Source: Phycisphaeraceae bacterium | GTDB lineage: Bacteria > Planctomycetota > Phycisphaerae > Phycisphaerales > SM1A02 | Length of the DNA stretch: 64,000 nt | Assembly: GCA_004213555.1 (NCBI GenBank) | Contig: SHAP01000001.1 | Location: forward strand, 1 to 64,000 | Direction of reading: 5' to 3' | Part shown: piece after piece, positions 8,401 through 18,505 of the stretch | Layout of the letters: each line of letters starts with the position of its first letter | Position numbering within the stretch: position 1 is the first letter of the stretch | The notes under the pieces: model-generated | The model's database searches: none | Told to the model about the DNA's origin: nothing | What the model saw: the letters and a program-made list of their open reading frames with translations, nothing else | Program-made: the position numbers and the translations under genes

Positions 8401-9183
8401 ATGCCCGACTTAGGACAACTCCCCTCCGCGGTACGTGAACGAGCGATACTGACCACACTTGGACCCGCTCCTGCGCTGGTGGTGCTTCCAGAATCCCCTT
8501 CCTCCCCCCCGCCAGTGCTTCTTTGGCTCCACGGACGGCAAGCAAACAAAGAGATTGACCCTGGCCGCGCCCTTCGCTTGTTGCGCGCCGGCATTGGATT
8601 TATCGGAGTGGACCTGCCGGGACACGGCGAGCGCGCGGAAGCGTCTTACCAATCGGTGGAGGGGACGCTGCAGACCATTCTGGAAATGAGCCAAGAATTG
8701 GACGATGTGCATGCGGCCGTCGTGGCCGAATTGCCGGTGGATCCGGAACAGATCGCCATCGGAGGCATGAGTGCCGGAGGAATGGCGGCCGCCCACCGAT
8801 TGGTCACGCCGCATCCGTATCGGGGGATGCTGATGGAAGCTTCCACGGGAAATTGGGCCGCCCAAGCCCACCGCCCCATGTTCCAAGGCCTCACTCCGGA
8901 AGCGTTGCAATCCCAAGACCCCATGGCTCGTTTGGACACCTGGACCCCCATTCCAGTGCTGGCCCAACACAGCCGCTTGGACGAATGGATTCGATTTGAA
9001 GGCCAATGCGAGTTTTTGGATGCGCTTCGCGAACGCAACGCAGATCACCCCGTAGAACTTCAAGCCTACGATCAAACCGGTGCACCAAAAGAGCACATTG
9101 GATTTGGAAAGCATGGCGCGCAAGCCAAGGATCTTTGCCGTGATTTTCTTCTTCGCATCTTTGGGAAAAACAGCCGAGAATAG
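8401..9183 (+). CDS. Alpha/beta hydrolase family protein
   Basis: A 260-residue alpha/beta-hydrolase-fold protein without an evident signal peptide. WLHGRQANK (about 42-50) is the oxyanion-hole HG motif, [11 protein letters not shown] (70-80) follows, and the nucleophile elbow is GMSAGG with Ser124. The acid is probably the Asp in SRLDEWI, and the His may be in KEHIGFG. The layout resembles YitV/dienelactone-hydrolase-type esterases; the substrate is unknown. It is followed after 8 nt by trpB on the same strand, probably co-transcribed, though no functional link is obvious. Confidence 0.75.
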   Translation: MPDLGQLPSAVRERAILTTLGPAPALVVLPESPSSPPPVLLWLHGRQANKEIDPGRALRLLRAGIGFIGVDLPGHGERAEASYQSVEGTLQTILEMSQELDDVHAAVVAELPVDPEQIAIGGMSAGGMAAAHRLVTPHPYRGMLMEASTGNWAAQAHRPMFQGLTPEALQSQDPMARLDTWTPIPVLAQHSRLDEWIRFEGQCEFLDALRERNADHPVELQAYDQTGAPKEHIGFGKHGAQAKDLCRDFLLRIFGKNSRE

Positions 9184-9191
9184 ACAACGCC

Positions 9192-10400
9192 ATGACGAAG
9201 TTCACGCCAACCCAACCTGATGCCGCCGGACGATTTGGGGAATTCGGCGGACGCTACGTTCCCGAGACGCTGATACCAGCCCTTGAAGAACTCAACAGCG
9301 CTTTCCAAGAAGCATTGGCAGACGAAGGATTTCGGTCCGAGCTGGATCGGCTTCTGCAGAATTACGTCGGTCGAGTCACACCGCTCACCCCTTGCCCCCA
9401 ACTGTCCAGTTCCGCAGGAGGGGCCACCATCCTTTTGAAGCGGGAAGATTTGGCCCACACCGGTGCTCACAAAATCAACAACACCATCGGGCAAACTTTG
9501 TTGGCCAAACGCATGGGCAAAAAGCGGATCATCGCCGAAACCGGCGCGGGTCAGCATGGCGTGGCCACCGCGACCGCCTGCGCCTTGTTTGGGCTGCCGT
9601 GCGAGGTGTACATGGGCGCGGAGGATGCCCGCCGCCAGCGACTCAATGTTTTCCGCATGCGCATACTCGGGGCGACCGTCCATGAAGTGAACTCTGGGTC
9701 AAGAACCCTCAAAGATGCCACCAACGAAGCCATGCGAGACTGGATGGGTTCGGTCGGTGAAACGCATTACATTTTGGGGTCGGTGGTTGGGCCGCACCCC
9801 TTCCCCTGGATTGTTCGAGAATTCCAAAGCGTGATCGGGAAGGAATGCCGTGAACAATGCCTGAATGAGCGCGGACGCCTCCCCGAAGCGGTGGTCGCAT
9901 GCGTTGGTGGCGGCTCAAATGCCGCGGGGATTTTTCACCCCTTTCTGTCTGACGAAAAGGTGCGTTTGATCGGGGTCGAGGCGGGGGGACGCGGGCCGGA
10001 ACAAGGCGAGCACGCCGCCCCCCTTTCCCACGGCTCACCGGGGGTCTTGCACGGCTCACGATCATTTGTGCTTCAGGACGAATGGGGACAAACCGCCGAT
10101 GTCCATTCCTGCTCCGCGGGCTTGGATTACCCGGGCGTTGGCCCGGAGCATGCCGCTTGGCACGCCGCCGAACGGGTGGAATACTCCAGCGTCTCCGACG
10201 AAGCCGCTCTTGAAGCCATGCAACTGTTGGCCCGCACCGAAGGCATCTTGTGTGCGCTCGAAACCGCACACGCGGTCAGTGCTGCGTTGTGCCTGGCGGC
10301 CGAACTTGGAAAGGGTGCCGAGTTGGTCATCAACCTCTCCGGCCGGGGTGACAAAGACATGACCGAGGTTGCCCGGCTGATTGAAGGTATCGAGTTGTAA
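9192..10400 (+). CDS. trpB: Tryptophan synthase beta subunit
   Basis: A PLP enzyme that joins indole and L-serine to form tryptophan, 402 residues, the normal length of TrpB1. [19 protein letters not shown] opens the protein, HTGAHKINN carries the PLP lysine (Lys94), [12 protein letters not shown] and GGGSNAAG (phosphate-binding loop) follow, and the C-terminus has NLSGRGDKD. No trpA or other trp gene is adjacent, so the pathway genes are dispersed. The start ATG lies 8 nt after the hydrolase stop. Confidence 0.96.
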   Translation: MTKFTPTQPDAAGRFGEFGGRYVPETLIPALEELNSAFQEALADEGFRSELDRLLQNYVGRVTPLTPCPQLSSSAGGATILLKREDLAHTGAHKINNTIGQTLLAKRMGKKRIIAETGAGQHGVATATACALFGLPCEVYMGAEDARRQRLNVFRMRILGATVHEVNSGSRTLKDATNEAMRDWMGSVGETHYILGSVVGPHPFPWIVREFQSVIGKECREQCLNERGRLPEAVVACVGGGSNAAGIFHPFLSDEKVRLIGVEAGGRGPEQGEHAAPLSHGSPGVLHGSRSFVLQDEWGQTADVHSCSAGLDYPGVGPEHAAWHAAERVEYSSVSDEAALEAMQLLARTEGILCALETAHAVSAALCLAAELGKGAELVINLSGRGDKDMTEVARLIEGIEL

Positions 10401-10407
10401 GACGGGC

Positions 10408-10439
10408 ACCGAATCTCCCCGAGTGGAAGGGGTATCGGC
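10408..10439. terminator. Bulged hairpin between convergent genes
   Basis: In the 53-bp gap between trpB and the convergent S41 protease, an imperfect inverted repeat pairs ACCGA-x-T-x-CCCC with GGGG-TATCGG around an 8-nt loop. It could terminate both transcripts, but there is no strong U tract on either strand. Confidence 0.35.
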
Positions 10440-10453
10440 ATGACTTCTTAGGG

Positions 10454-12844
10454 TCAGGCCTCGCTGCCCCGCACAAGAAGCAACAATCTCGCAAACTCCA
10501 GCGCGGGATCGAGGCCTTCTTGAAGGGTCCGATTGGGATCAAATCCCGGTTCAATTTCCTTCATCGCATAGGGGCTTTGGGGCGAGGCAGGTTCTTTGAC
10601 TTCTGCGGGCTCATCCGGACTGTCCACTCTTTCGGGATCCAGCTCCGACTCTTCGTTCAGAAGTTCAGGGGCATTCAACGTCGGCGAGTAGCGAAGATCA
10701 GAATTACGCCAAGTTCCGCGACGACGTTCTTCTGCCCCCTCGGGCAACCACACCTCTACTTGAGGATCAACCCCCCACACTTTGGCGTTGAGTTTTTTGT
10801 GCACCATGCGGCCAGGTTGGTCACCGACCGATGGAAGTCGGTAGTACTGCTCGGTGATTTTTGCAAATGTCTCACGCCCCGCCGGCTGCACGGTTTGCAC
10901 AGAACCTTTCCCAAAAGTGCGTTCACCCACCACCACCGCCCGGCGATGGGCTTGCAATGCACCCGAGACGATCTCGCTCGCGCTGGCTGATCCCTCATCC
11001 ACCAGCACCACCACCGGCACCTCCCCGAAGACATTTCCGTCTGGTCGAGCCCAAACCCGACGCTCGATGCGGCCGCCAGGGCTTTCTTGTGTCACGACGG
11101 TGCCCTCACGCAGAAAGAGGTTGGTAATGGCCGCGGCGCTCTCCAACAGTCCTCCAGGGTTTCCCCGAAGATCTAGCACGACACCATTTGGTTCAGAATC
11201 AAACTGGGTGCACAACGTGTTCCATGCTTTGATCAAATCCAAATGAGAATTTCGAGCAAATTGGTTGAGTCGGAAGTATCCGATCTTTGACTCAGAGTCG
11301 AGACGCCAATCCCAAGTTGGTTTGCCGTCTTCATCTCGCTCCAAAATTTGAAATCCCTTCACCGAGGGAATTTCGATGCGCTGCCTCGGAACATCAAACA
11401 CCAGGAGTTCTTCGACCTCTGGCCTTTGAACTTCCAGCCGGACCGTGGTGCCTTCAGCACCAGTAATGCGGTCAACGGCGTCGTTCAAACTCCAATCCGC
11501 AACCAGTGCGCCGTCGACGGAAACAATGACGTCTTTGTTTTGAATCCCCAACTTCCAAGCTGGGGACTCCTCCAAAGGAGCCACCACAAGGATGCCGCCA
11601 TCTTCGGCTTTCCGAATCTGCACCCCGATGCCAACAAAATTTCCTTCCGTATTTTGCTGAAAGCGCCGGACTTCGTCGGGCCAGATAAATCCGGTGTAAT
11701 CATCGAGACTGGTCAAGACGGCATCGCCGACTTCCTTGACCAGAGCTGAAGTCGGAATTTGCACGGATCGAGTGTTGGTGTCCAACAATTGCCCAATGAT
11801 TTCACGAGCCCGGCGAAAATCAACACGCTCGTCAAGCTCGATCGACGCCATCAGACTGTCAATGACTTCTTCCCATACGGCAACCTTTTCAGCATCACCA
11901 AGGCCGGAAAAAGCTTCGACGGTGGCCAAGCGGGGAAGAGCAGAAAACTCTCGGGCCGTCCTCAAGGCTTCCATCAACATCGGCCGCCAACTGGGTCTGT
12001 CCATGTGGGAACTGACAGCCCGACGCATCCCCAACAGCAAAGGGACTTCGGTGATGCCTCGGGTGACTTCCTGCCAATCGAGCACGGTGTTGGGATTGAA
12101 GTCTGGAAAATCTTCACCCTCCCCAAGCGAGAATGCCCAATCTTTACGCATTTCGTGGAACTGGGCGGGTGCGTACAAACTGAGAATTTGCACCTTGCGT
12201 CCAAGAATTCGGAGGCGTTGCTCGTACCCGTCACGACGTCTTGTTGCGGACGTCCCATCCTCGGCATCACCTGTTTGGACGCCGTCATAGATGGTGTTCA
12301 GCAGGTACAACGCCTGACGGGCGTTCAGTAGATCGCCTTCGGCCTCGTGTCCGGCGGCCAAATTCTCAACTTCATCAATCAAAGCAATCGCCCTCTCATC
12401 GCTCAGTATTTCGGATGGATCCACCCAAGTGGTTTGCACCCGGATGAGATCTTGCAGGGCCAGAATGGGATGCTTATCGGTGATGTCTTGCTGCACTCGG
12501 TCCCAAGCCCACGCCCGGTCCGCGAGGACCTCGGCTTCGGCGAGAGATCGATTTTGGTTGTACTGCTGCAAGGCGACAGCAAGGGATGGATTGGCAACCG
12601 TGAGGTCAGCAGGTACTTGTTGCAACAACTCCAGACAGTGGTCAGCATTGCCGGCCAGCGCTTCACTCCAGACTTCTTGGGACCAATTGGTATCCGGGCG
12701 ACTCGCCGAGGTGGCATCCTCGGCCGTTGCAACTTCGCCAAAATTTGCCAACAGCAAACATGCCGCCACGCGCCCAAGGAGAGAGGGCCCTATCGGGAGA
12801 TCTGACAAAAATAGAAGGCGGATGGAATCGATCGATCGCAGCAT
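10454..12844 (-). CDS. S41 (C-terminal processing) peptidase with PDZ domain
   Basis: A 796-residue secreted or periplasmic serine protease. After an N-terminal signal-like segment (hydrophobic ...LLGRVAACLLLANFGEVATA) comes a long helical region, then a PDZ domain (about 390-470, with GIGVQIR and GALVADWSLNDAVDRI) and the S41 core: FRLNQFARN, LRGNPGGLLESA, and EGSASASEI with catalytic Ser621 and FGKGSVQ with Lys646, separated by 25 residues as in E. coli Prc. The helical region of about 350 residues before the PDZ domain is unusually long for a CtpA. A TGGAG lies about 10 nt before the ATG. Likely role: processing or degrading envelope proteins; substrate unknown. Confidence 0.88.
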   Translation of the reverse strand: MLRSIDSIRLLFLSDLPIGPSLLGRVAACLLLANFGEVATAEDATSASRPDTNWSQEVWSEALAGNADHCLELLQQVPADLTVANPSLAVALQQYNQNRSLAEAEVLADRAWAWDRVQQDITDKHPILALQDLIRVQTTWVDPSEILSDERAIALIDEVENLAAGHEAEGDLLNARQALYLLNTIYDGVQTGDAEDGTSATRRRDGYEQRLRILGRKVQILSLYAPAQFHEMRKDWAFSLGEGEDFPDFNPNTVLDWQEVTRGITEVPLLLGMRRAVSSHMDRPSWRPMLMEALRTAREFSALPRLATVEAFSGLGDAEKVAVWEEVIDSLMASIELDERVDFRRAREIIGQLLDTNTRSVQIPTSALVKEVGDAVLTSLDDYTGFIWPDEVRRFQQNTEGNFVGIGVQIRKAEDGGILVVAPLEESPAWKLGIQNKDVIVSVDGALVADWSLNDAVDRITGAEGTTVRLEVQRPEVEELLVFDVPRQRIEIPSVKGFQILERDEDGKPTWDWRLDSESKIGYFRLNQFARNSHLDLIKAWNTLCTQFDSEPNGVVLDLRGNPGGLLESAAAITNLFLREGTVVTQESPGGRIERRVWARPDGNVFGEVPVVVLVDEGSASASEIVSGALQAHRRAVVVGERTFGKGSVQTVQPAGRETFAKITEQYYRLPSVGDQPGRMVHKKLNAKVWGVDPQVEVWLPEGAEERRRGTWRNSDLRYSPTLNAPELLNEESELDPERVDSPDEPAEVKEPASPQSPYAMKEIEPGFDPNRTLQEGLDPALEFARLLLLVRGSEA

Positions 12845-12939
12845 GCAAGGCTCCAGTTAAAGCATTTTTACCGCATTGAATCGGTTGGGGTTCGAGATTT
12901 GGCAACTTCCTCCAACGAAGTTGAAAAGTTTGGCGCAAA

Positions 12940-13146
12940 ATGACCCTGATGTCGGATGCTTCCCAACTCATTCTGGCTTTCGTGACGCTGGTCATGGGAC
13001 TGATTTTCCTCGGGACGGCCACCTTGGCCGTGACTCGATTCGTCCGAAGCAGCCGTCTTCGCTTCAAACCACGTCGGCATGCCATTTTCCCGGGCGATCC
13101 GTGGCGAGAATCAGGGAGACGCCTGCATCGCCGCTCGCGTTCCTAG
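12940..13146 (+). CDS. Small single-pass membrane protein, unknown
   Basis: A 68-residue reading frame with one clear hydrophobic helix (ILAFVTLVMGLIFLGTATLAV) followed by a strongly basic tail, consistent with an N-out/C-in small membrane protein. An alternative ATG at 12949 would shorten it by three residues. It stands alone between divergent and convergent genes. The hydrophobic-then-basic pattern supports a real gene, but no family is recognised and no strong ribosome binding site is seen. Confidence 0.45.
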   Translation: MTLMSDASQLILAFVTLVMGLIFLGTATLAVTRFVRSSRLRFKPRRHAIFPGDPWRESGRRLHRRSRS

Positions 13147-13177
13147 GACCAAGCAAACCACCGGGTCATCTGAAGCT

Positions 13178-14179
13178 TCAGGCTCCACCCCGCTGCCGCG
13201 CAACCCGACCCGCCCAGCGATCCGCTGAAGTTTGGGCGGCGGGGTTGCGTCGCGCCTCACCGATGGCCAAGCCGTGCAGCGCTTGGGCCCAATCCAACAG
13301 CTGAGGGTCCTCGGGGTTCGAGGCCGAATGAAAATCGAACGCCAGTTCGGCATCAAGCCATCGACCGGTGGCCAGAAGCGCGGCGGCGTATTCAAACGTC
13401 ATGTTGGAGGCCACTCGATCTGATTCTGAAACCACGGACAACAACCCCACCGCCACACTTGGTCGACCTGAAAGCCGTTCTATTCGGGCATGCAACAACC
13501 GAAGGTCCCGGTCGTTGGGTCTTGAGGCGCGCAAACTGGCGATGCGATCACGTGCCGCCATGAAGAATCCTGCTTGAAGGTCAAGCATCGCCAAGCCAAC
13601 CTCTGCAGGGTACGCCTCGGCATCCAAAGCAAGAACCGATTCGTAAAGGCTTCGAATCTCCTCTTGGTCGGCGTCGGGAGATGACGACAAAACTTGAGCC
13701 AGGAACAACGCCGTTTGCAAATCCTCGGGCACCGCGGTTCGGGCGGCACGAAGCGTGACCACGGCTTGTTCGGTTTGTCCCAGTTCGGACATCACCACCG
13801 CCGCATTGCGCTGGTACGCCGCGCGGGATACAGGATCTGCGCTCAGTTCCGCGGCCCGCAAAAATCCATCGATGGCCAATTGGGCTTTGCCGGAAACCCG
13901 GTCTCGCTTCCAGCGGGCCAGGCTGATCTCGGCCCGCAATGCCACCACGTTGGGATCGCGGGGTGCGACCTCCAAAGCACGGACCACGATGGCCTGGGCC
14001 TCGTCGTACTTGCCAGTGTCCAAGAAGACCGAGGCTGCACGCAAGGCTTCAGGGTCGGCCTTCGCATCAGAATCCACGGAGGGAGAAGCATCACTCCCAC
14101 ATCCAGAACACCATGCCAAGGTAAGAGCCAGCAGCGGAAGCGAAAAAGAGGACATCTTGGCGTTCGGGAACCATCGCAT
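13178..14179 (-). CDS. TPR-repeat lipoprotein
   Basis: A 333-residue protein with a lipoprotein-like signal (LPLLALTLAWCSGC, Cys at the end of CSGC) and several tetratricopeptide-like helix pairs, for example ASVFLDTGKYDEAQAIVVRAL and RNAAVVMSELGQTEQAVVTLRAA. TPR proteins scaffold protein-protein contacts; here on the outer face of the inner membrane or on the outer membrane. The ATG at 14179 lies only 22 nt from the divergent valS start. The specific role is unknown. Confidence 0.7.
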   Translation of the reverse strand: MRWFPNAKMSSFSLPLLALTLAWCSGCGSDASPSVDSDAKADPEALRAASVFLDTGKYDEAQAIVVRALEVAPRDPNVVALRAEISLARWKRDRVSGKAQLAIDGFLRAAELSADPVSRAAYQRNAAVVMSELGQTEQAVVTLRAARTAVPEDLQTALFLAQVLSSSPDADQEEIRSLYESVLALDAEAYPAEVGLAMLDLQAGFFMAARDRIASLRASRPNDRDLRLLHARIERLSGRPSVAVGLLSVVSESDRVASNMTFEYAAALLATGRWLDAELAFDFHSASNPEDPQLLDWAQALHGLAIGEARRNPAAQTSADRWAGRVARQRGGA

Positions 14180-14186
14180 GCCCGCG

Positions 14187-14192
14187 TATCAT
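14187..14192 (+). promoter_or_regulatory. Putative -10 element for valS
   Basis: TATCAT followed by 9 nt and the valS ATG at 14202, within the 22-bp space between divergent start codons. On the opposite strand CATGAT (14193-14188) stands 8 nt before the TPR lipoprotein ATG, so the same short DNA may serve both directions. Confidence 0.35.
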
Positions 14193-14201
14193 GCTCGATC
14201 C

Positions 14202-17200
14202 ATGACTGACGCGTCACCCCCCGCTGCCGAATTGCCAAAGACTTACGTTCCCAGTGAACATGAACCCTCGGTTCGTGAGTCCTGGGATGCCGCGAAAGTG
14301 GGACATGCCGATCCGACCACAGACCGACCGGCGTACACGCTGCTGATGCCGCCCCCGAACGTCACGGCGGCCCTGCACCTTGGACACGCGTTCAACAACA
14401 CCCTCCAAGACATCTTGGCCCGGCACCACCGAATGCGGGGGTACGAAGTTCTGTGGATGCCTGGGACGGATCATGCAGGGATCGCCACCCAAACCGTGGT
14501 GGAGAAGCGACTGTTGGCCCAAGGGAAGCATCGCACGGAGTTGGGACGCGAGGCCTTTGTGAATCTGGTGCAGCAGTGGAAAGACGAATACGAAGCCACG
14601 ATCACCGAGCAACTGCAAAGCTTGGGATGCAGCGCAGACTGGGCTCGGCAACGGTTCACCATGGATCCCATCTGCGCCAAAGCGGTGCGTGTGGCCTTCG
14701 CCAAATTGTTCGCCGACGACCTCATTTATCGAGGCAAGCGTTTGGTGAACTGGGATCCCGTCAGCCAGACCGCACTGGCCGACGACGAAGTCGAGTCCCG
14801 CGAAGTCGACGGCCACTTTTGGTACCTCCGGTATCCCCTCGTGGACGACAACGGAGCGGCCACCGGTGAGCATGTCACCGTGGCCACCACGCGTCCAGAA
14901 ACCATGTTGGGAGACACCGCCGTCGCGGTGAACCCCGACGATCCGGAGCGGGCTGCTTTGGTCGGCCGACGGGTCAAGCTGCCCTTGGCCAACCGCATCA
15001 TCCCCATCATCGCCGACGACTATGTGGTGAAGCCGGATGCGAACAGCGAGGACCCCAAAGCACGCATGGCCTCCGGCTTCCTCAAAGTCACCCCCGCCCA
15101 TGACCCCAACGACTGGGACATTGGGCAGCGACACCGCCTCGAAGCCATCAATGTGATGGCGCCAGACGGAAGCATCAACGCGGACTATGGCTGGAGCGAC
15201 GCCGCGGGCATGGAACCCGAAGCCCAAGTGTTGCTGGGATTGGATCGATTTGACGCTCGAGACAAACTCATCGAGATCTTCCGGGAACGAGGACTTCTGG
15301 AGAATGTCCGGCCCCACCAGCACGCGGTTGGGCACTCCTACCGATCCCACGTTCCCATCGAGCCGCGCCTGTCCGACCAGTGGTACGTCCGGGTCAGCGA
15401 CGACCGACTGGTTGGAGAAGCTCAGCGTGCGTTGCAGCCTGAACAACACACCCAACCAAGCCCAAGCCGCAAGAGTGGCGCGGCCTCTGCAGCCGAAGGA
15501 GATGAGGCCCTGGCCTTCCATCCCAGCCGGTTCGCGAAGACGTACGAATCGTGGCACGCTGAACTGCGCGATTGGTGCATCAGCCGTCAACTCTGGTGGG
15601 GCCACCAAATTCCGGTGTGGTCAAAAGCCGTTCCAACCGCAGAAGCTGAAGCAGTCGCCGAACATTGGCGTGGCCGCGGGATGGCGGTTCAGGTCCAAGA
15701 ACCCGAAGGCAACGCTGCGCTGGTACACGTGTGTCCAGAAGTTGATGACCTTGTGCCCGCGTTGGAATCTGAAGGCTTCGCTCGAGACGAGGATGTCTTG
15801 GACACCTGGTTTTCCAGCGCCTTGTGGCCGTTGAACACGATGGGCTGGCCCGAACCAAACCAAGACGAGTCCACCCGCGGACTCCTTGAAAAATTTAACC
15901 CAACGTCCGTGCTGGTCACCGGGCGCGACATCATCACCCTTTGGGTCAGCCGCATGGTGATGTTCAATCGATACTTCTTGGACGGGGCCGGCCCAGTGCC
16001 TTTCCAAGATGTTTGCATCAACCCCATGATCCAAGACGGGCACGGCCAACGAATGAGCAAGAGTCTGGGCAACGGGGTGGACCCACGTGACATTATCCAT
16101 TCTCACGGTGCGGATGCCCTGCGTTTCACGCTGGCGCAAATTGCCACTGGAACCCAAGACGCCCGTCTCCCTGTAGACATGGTCTCCCCCCACTCAGGCA
16201 ATACTTTTAAACCAGAAGAGATCACTTCCCCAGCCGGCTATCTGGTGGCGGCCCCCACCCAGATCTGCCCCGACACTGGAAAAACACTGGTCAGCCCGTA
16301 CGGCAACGCTGCTGGTCTGGCGACCCCAAGCGAAGAAACGCCTCTGGCCAGGAACACCTCCAGTCGCTTTGACACCGGACGAAATTTCTGCACCAAACTT
16401 TGGAACGCGGCCCGGTTCACCGCAAGCCGACTCGATCGACTCTCTGAAGCGCCAGCCAGCATTGACTTGAACCAACGCCCACCGATCGATCGGTGGATGG
16501 TGGGTCGCATCGGTAGTGCTCGAGCACGCATCGATCAGGCGGTGCAGGAATACCGCTTCGCCGATCTCGCCGATGCGTTGTACGACCTTCTGTGGCGTGA
16601 CTTTTGCGATACGTACTTGGAGGCCGTGAACCGAACTGCCAAAGACGACCCCGCCCAGCAATGCATCTTGGCTGAGTGTCTGCACGCCATTCTTCGGCTC
16701 TTGCATCCCATTTGCCCCTTTGTCACCGAAACCATTGGGGGATCCATCCCCCGTGGCGATGCATCAATTTCGGGATTCGATTTAACGCACCATGACGGGC
16801 CCATGGCAACTGCACAAGCGCCAGACGCTCCACCACTGGCAGAGTCACTGGACCAACTGGTGCGGCGGGGCACAGTTCTGATTGATGAGATCCGTCGTGT
16901 ACGCGCCGAACGACAACTGAAGCCACGCGACGAAGTGATCTTGCACTTGGATGGTGAAGCGTTGGCGTTGATCACGGCGCTTGATGGATTGGTCGAGCGT
17001 TTGGCAGGTGTCTCGGAAATTTCTGCAGATCCTGCTCCTGCCACTGCGGCTGCAGCCACCTTCGAAGGCCAAAGCTTCGCCGTCCACACTTCAGGCGGTT
17101 TGGACCCGGCTGCAGAACGAGCCCGATTGCAAAAAGCGGTCGACCAAGCCAAGCGATCGGTTGACGGATTCGAAAAGCGCTTGGGCAACCGCAATTACGT

Positions 17201-17306
17201 GGACAACGCGCCCGAAGCGGTGGTGGCCGAGACTCGAAAGCGGTTCGAGGAAGCGAAGCGAGATCTGACAGCGGCTGAAGCAGCACTGGCCGCGGTTCAA
17301 AATTGA
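14202..17306 (+). CDS. valS: Valyl-tRNA synthetase
   Basis: Class I aminoacyl-tRNA synthetase charging tRNA-Val, 1034 residues, somewhat longer than the usual 880-950. PPPNVTAALHLGHAFNN holds the HIGH signature (HLGH). The CP1 editing domain follows, with TTRPETMLGDTAVAVNP and TPAHDPNDWDIG. The signature RMSKSLGNG is an Arg variant of KMSKS. The C-terminus is the tRNA-binding coiled coil (ARLQKAVDQAKRSVDGFEKRLGN). Extra segments near 410-425 and between KMSKS and the anticodon-binding domain account for the length. The ATG at 14202 (MTDASPPAAELPKTYVPSEHE) is chosen on family similarity; an in-frame ATG at 14178 is possible. Confidence 0.95.
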   Translation: MTDASPPAAELPKTYVPSEHEPSVRESWDAAKVGHADPTTDRPAYTLLMPPPNVTAALHLGHAFNNTLQDILARHHRMRGYEVLWMPGTDHAGIATQTVVEKRLLAQGKHRTELGREAFVNLVQQWKDEYEATITEQLQSLGCSADWARQRFTMDPICAKAVRVAFAKLFADDLIYRGKRLVNWDPVSQTALADDEVESREVDGHFWYLRYPLVDDNGAATGEHVTVATTRPETMLGDTAVAVNPDDPERAALVGRRVKLPLANRIIPIIADDYVVKPDANSEDPKARMASGFLKVTPAHDPNDWDIGQRHRLEAINVMAPDGSINADYGWSDAAGMEPEAQVLLGLDRFDARDKLIEIFRERGLLENVRPHQHAVGHSYRSHVPIEPRLSDQWYVRVSDDRLVGEAQRALQPEQHTQPSPSRKSGAASAAEGDEALAFHPSRFAKTYESWHAELRDWCISRQLWWGHQIPVWSKAVPTAEAEAVAEHWRGRGMAVQVQEPEGNAALVHVCPEVDDLVPALESEGFARDEDVLDTWFSSALWPLNTMGWPEPNQDESTRGLLEKFNPTSVLVTGRDIITLWVSRMVMFNRYFLDGAGPVPFQDVCINPMIQDGHGQRMSKSLGNGVDPRDIIHSHGADALRFTLAQIATGTQDARLPVDMVSPHSGNTFKPEEITSPAGYLVAAPTQICPDTGKTLVSPYGNAAGLATPSEETPLARNTSSRFDTGRNFCTKLWNAARFTASRLDRLSEAPASIDLNQRPPIDRWMVGRIGSARARIDQAVQEYRFADLADALYDLLWRDFCDTYLEAVNRTAKDDPAQQCILAECLHAILRLLHPICPFVTETIGGSIPRGDASISGFDLTHHDGPMATAQAPDAPPLAESLDQLVRRGTVLIDEIRRVRAERQLKPRDEVILHLDGEALALITALDGLVERLAGVSEISADPAPATAAAATFEGQSFAVHTSGGLDPAAERARLQKAVDQAKRSVDGFEKRLGNRNYVDNAPEAVVAETRKRFEEAKRDLTAAEAALAAVQN

Positions 17307-17347
17307 GGCAAATGCGGCCAGCACCGACGCCCTGATCTCCAAACGCG

Positions 17348-17353
17348 TATGCT
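17348..17353 (+). promoter_or_regulatory. Putative -10 element, leaderless start of the HExxH lipoprotein gene
   Basis: TATGCT, then exactly 6 nt (CAGGGC), then the ATG at 17360. No Shine-Dalgarno sequence fits in between. It lies in the 53-bp gap after valS. Confidence 0.45.
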
Positions 17354-17359
17354 CAGGGC

Positions 17360-18424
17360 ATGCGTATGAAATGGATCTTGCTGCTCTTGGCCGGCTGCGG
17401 AAGCGGACCGTTGACCGAAGAGAAGCCATCTTCTCAACCTGCAGCTTCAGCCCTAAACGCAACCCAGATCTCCAACGTCAACCCTGCCCGGGCCAGCGTG
17501 AGCCAAGTCCCTATGGCCGTGTTGAACGAGATCAACACCGACATCACAATTGCCCCATGGTCCTTTGCTGGAAAGCCTGGACGGGTCATGTCCACCCAGC
17601 ACTATTTGATTCACAGCAATATTCGTTTTGAACAAGTGATGGACCGGTTGCCCGTCCTGCTTGAACACGCGATCTTCAGGTATCAAACCGCCTTTGGCAC
17701 CCTTCCCAAACCCAAGGCCACCTTGGACACGTACGTGCTTGGAGACCGCAACCAGTGGTTGGCCAAGACCCGCCAGGTGCTGCCCCAGCAGGCCGAGTCG
17801 TTGGCTTCTATTGGTCGAGGCGGATTTGCCGTGAACGGCACGGGGTACCTCTATTACATCGATTGGGCCGGTCGAGACCGCGATACGTTTGCCATTGCCG
17901 TTCATGAAGGCTGGCATCAATATGTGCAGTCAACGTTTCGCGAAGACATTCCATCGTGGCTGGACGAAGGAGTCGCCACCTACATGGAAGGTCTGCGCTT
18001 CGTACCTCTGGACGAAAACCCTGCATTTCGACCGTGGGACAATTGGCAGCGTCGACGAAGACTCCGAGATTCGGCCCGCTCAGGTCGACTTATTCCTTTG
18101 GAAGATTTGCTGGATCGACCGGTGCAGTCGTTCATCGGGAGCCGTCGCAACCAAGAATTGCTCGGGTATTACGCCCAGGTCTGGGCACTGGCCCTGCTGC
18201 TTGCGGATCAGAACGGGCCCTACCGAGATGGCTTTGAACAAATGCTGCAAGATGCGGCCAACGGCGGATTTCGCAGAAAAGTCATGAACCACCCCGCCGT
18301 CATTTCCCGTGGCGGACGAGGACGCAACGCCCACTTGGGCCGCTGGGCCGCCATCGCGTATTTCGGTGATCTGGAAGAACTCAAAGCCGCCTACAAAGAA
18401 AAAATTCGCGACTTGACGAGCTGA
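17360..18424 (+). CDS. DUF1570-like metallopeptidase lipoprotein
   Basis: A 354-residue protein with a very short lipoprotein signal (MRMKWILLLLAGC, lipid Cys13), a low-complexity linker and a gluzincin-like region. VHEGWHQYVQ supplies HExxH (His182-His186), and PSWLDEGVATYME places the third ligand candidate Glu203 about 17 residues on, as in DUF1570 and related zinc peptidases common in planctomycetes. It probably acts as an envelope-anchored zinc protease; substrate unknown. Two in-frame ATGs (17360, 17366) are possible. Confidence 0.7.
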   Translation: MRMKWILLLLAGCGSGPLTEEKPSSQPAASALNATQISNVNPARASVSQVPMAVLNEINTDITIAPWSFAGKPGRVMSTQHYLIHSNIRFEQVMDRLPVLLEHAIFRYQTAFGTLPKPKATLDTYVLGDRNQWLAKTRQVLPQQAESLASIGRGGFAVNGTGYLYYIDWAGRDRDTFAIAVHEGWHQYVQSTFREDIPSWLDEGVATYMEGLRFVPLDENPAFRPWDNWQRRRRLRDSARSGRLIPLEDLLDRPVQSFIGSRRNQELLGYYAQVWALALLLADQNGPYRDGFEQMLQDAANGGFRRKVMNHPAVISRGGRGRNAHLGRWAAIAYFGDLEELKAAYKEKIRDLTS

Positions 18425-18493
18425 GAAGCCCTTTTTGGCCAAAATTCTCGGAACTCGCCATTTCTTTGACTGGTAGAAGCGTTCGATCATCGG

Positions 18494-18499
18494 TAGTCT
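18494..18499 (+). promoter_or_regulatory. Putative -10 element, leaderless start of the GNAT gene
   Basis: TAGTCT followed by 6 nt (CGACCG) and the ATG at 18506. No Shine-Dalgarno sequence is present. Confidence 0.4.
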
Positions 18500-18505
18500 C
18501 GACCG

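Noticed and set aside
14214-15608. A 464-codon open frame antisense to valS
   Set aside because: It lies entirely inside the catalytic and editing domains of valS and shows no domain or signal of its own.
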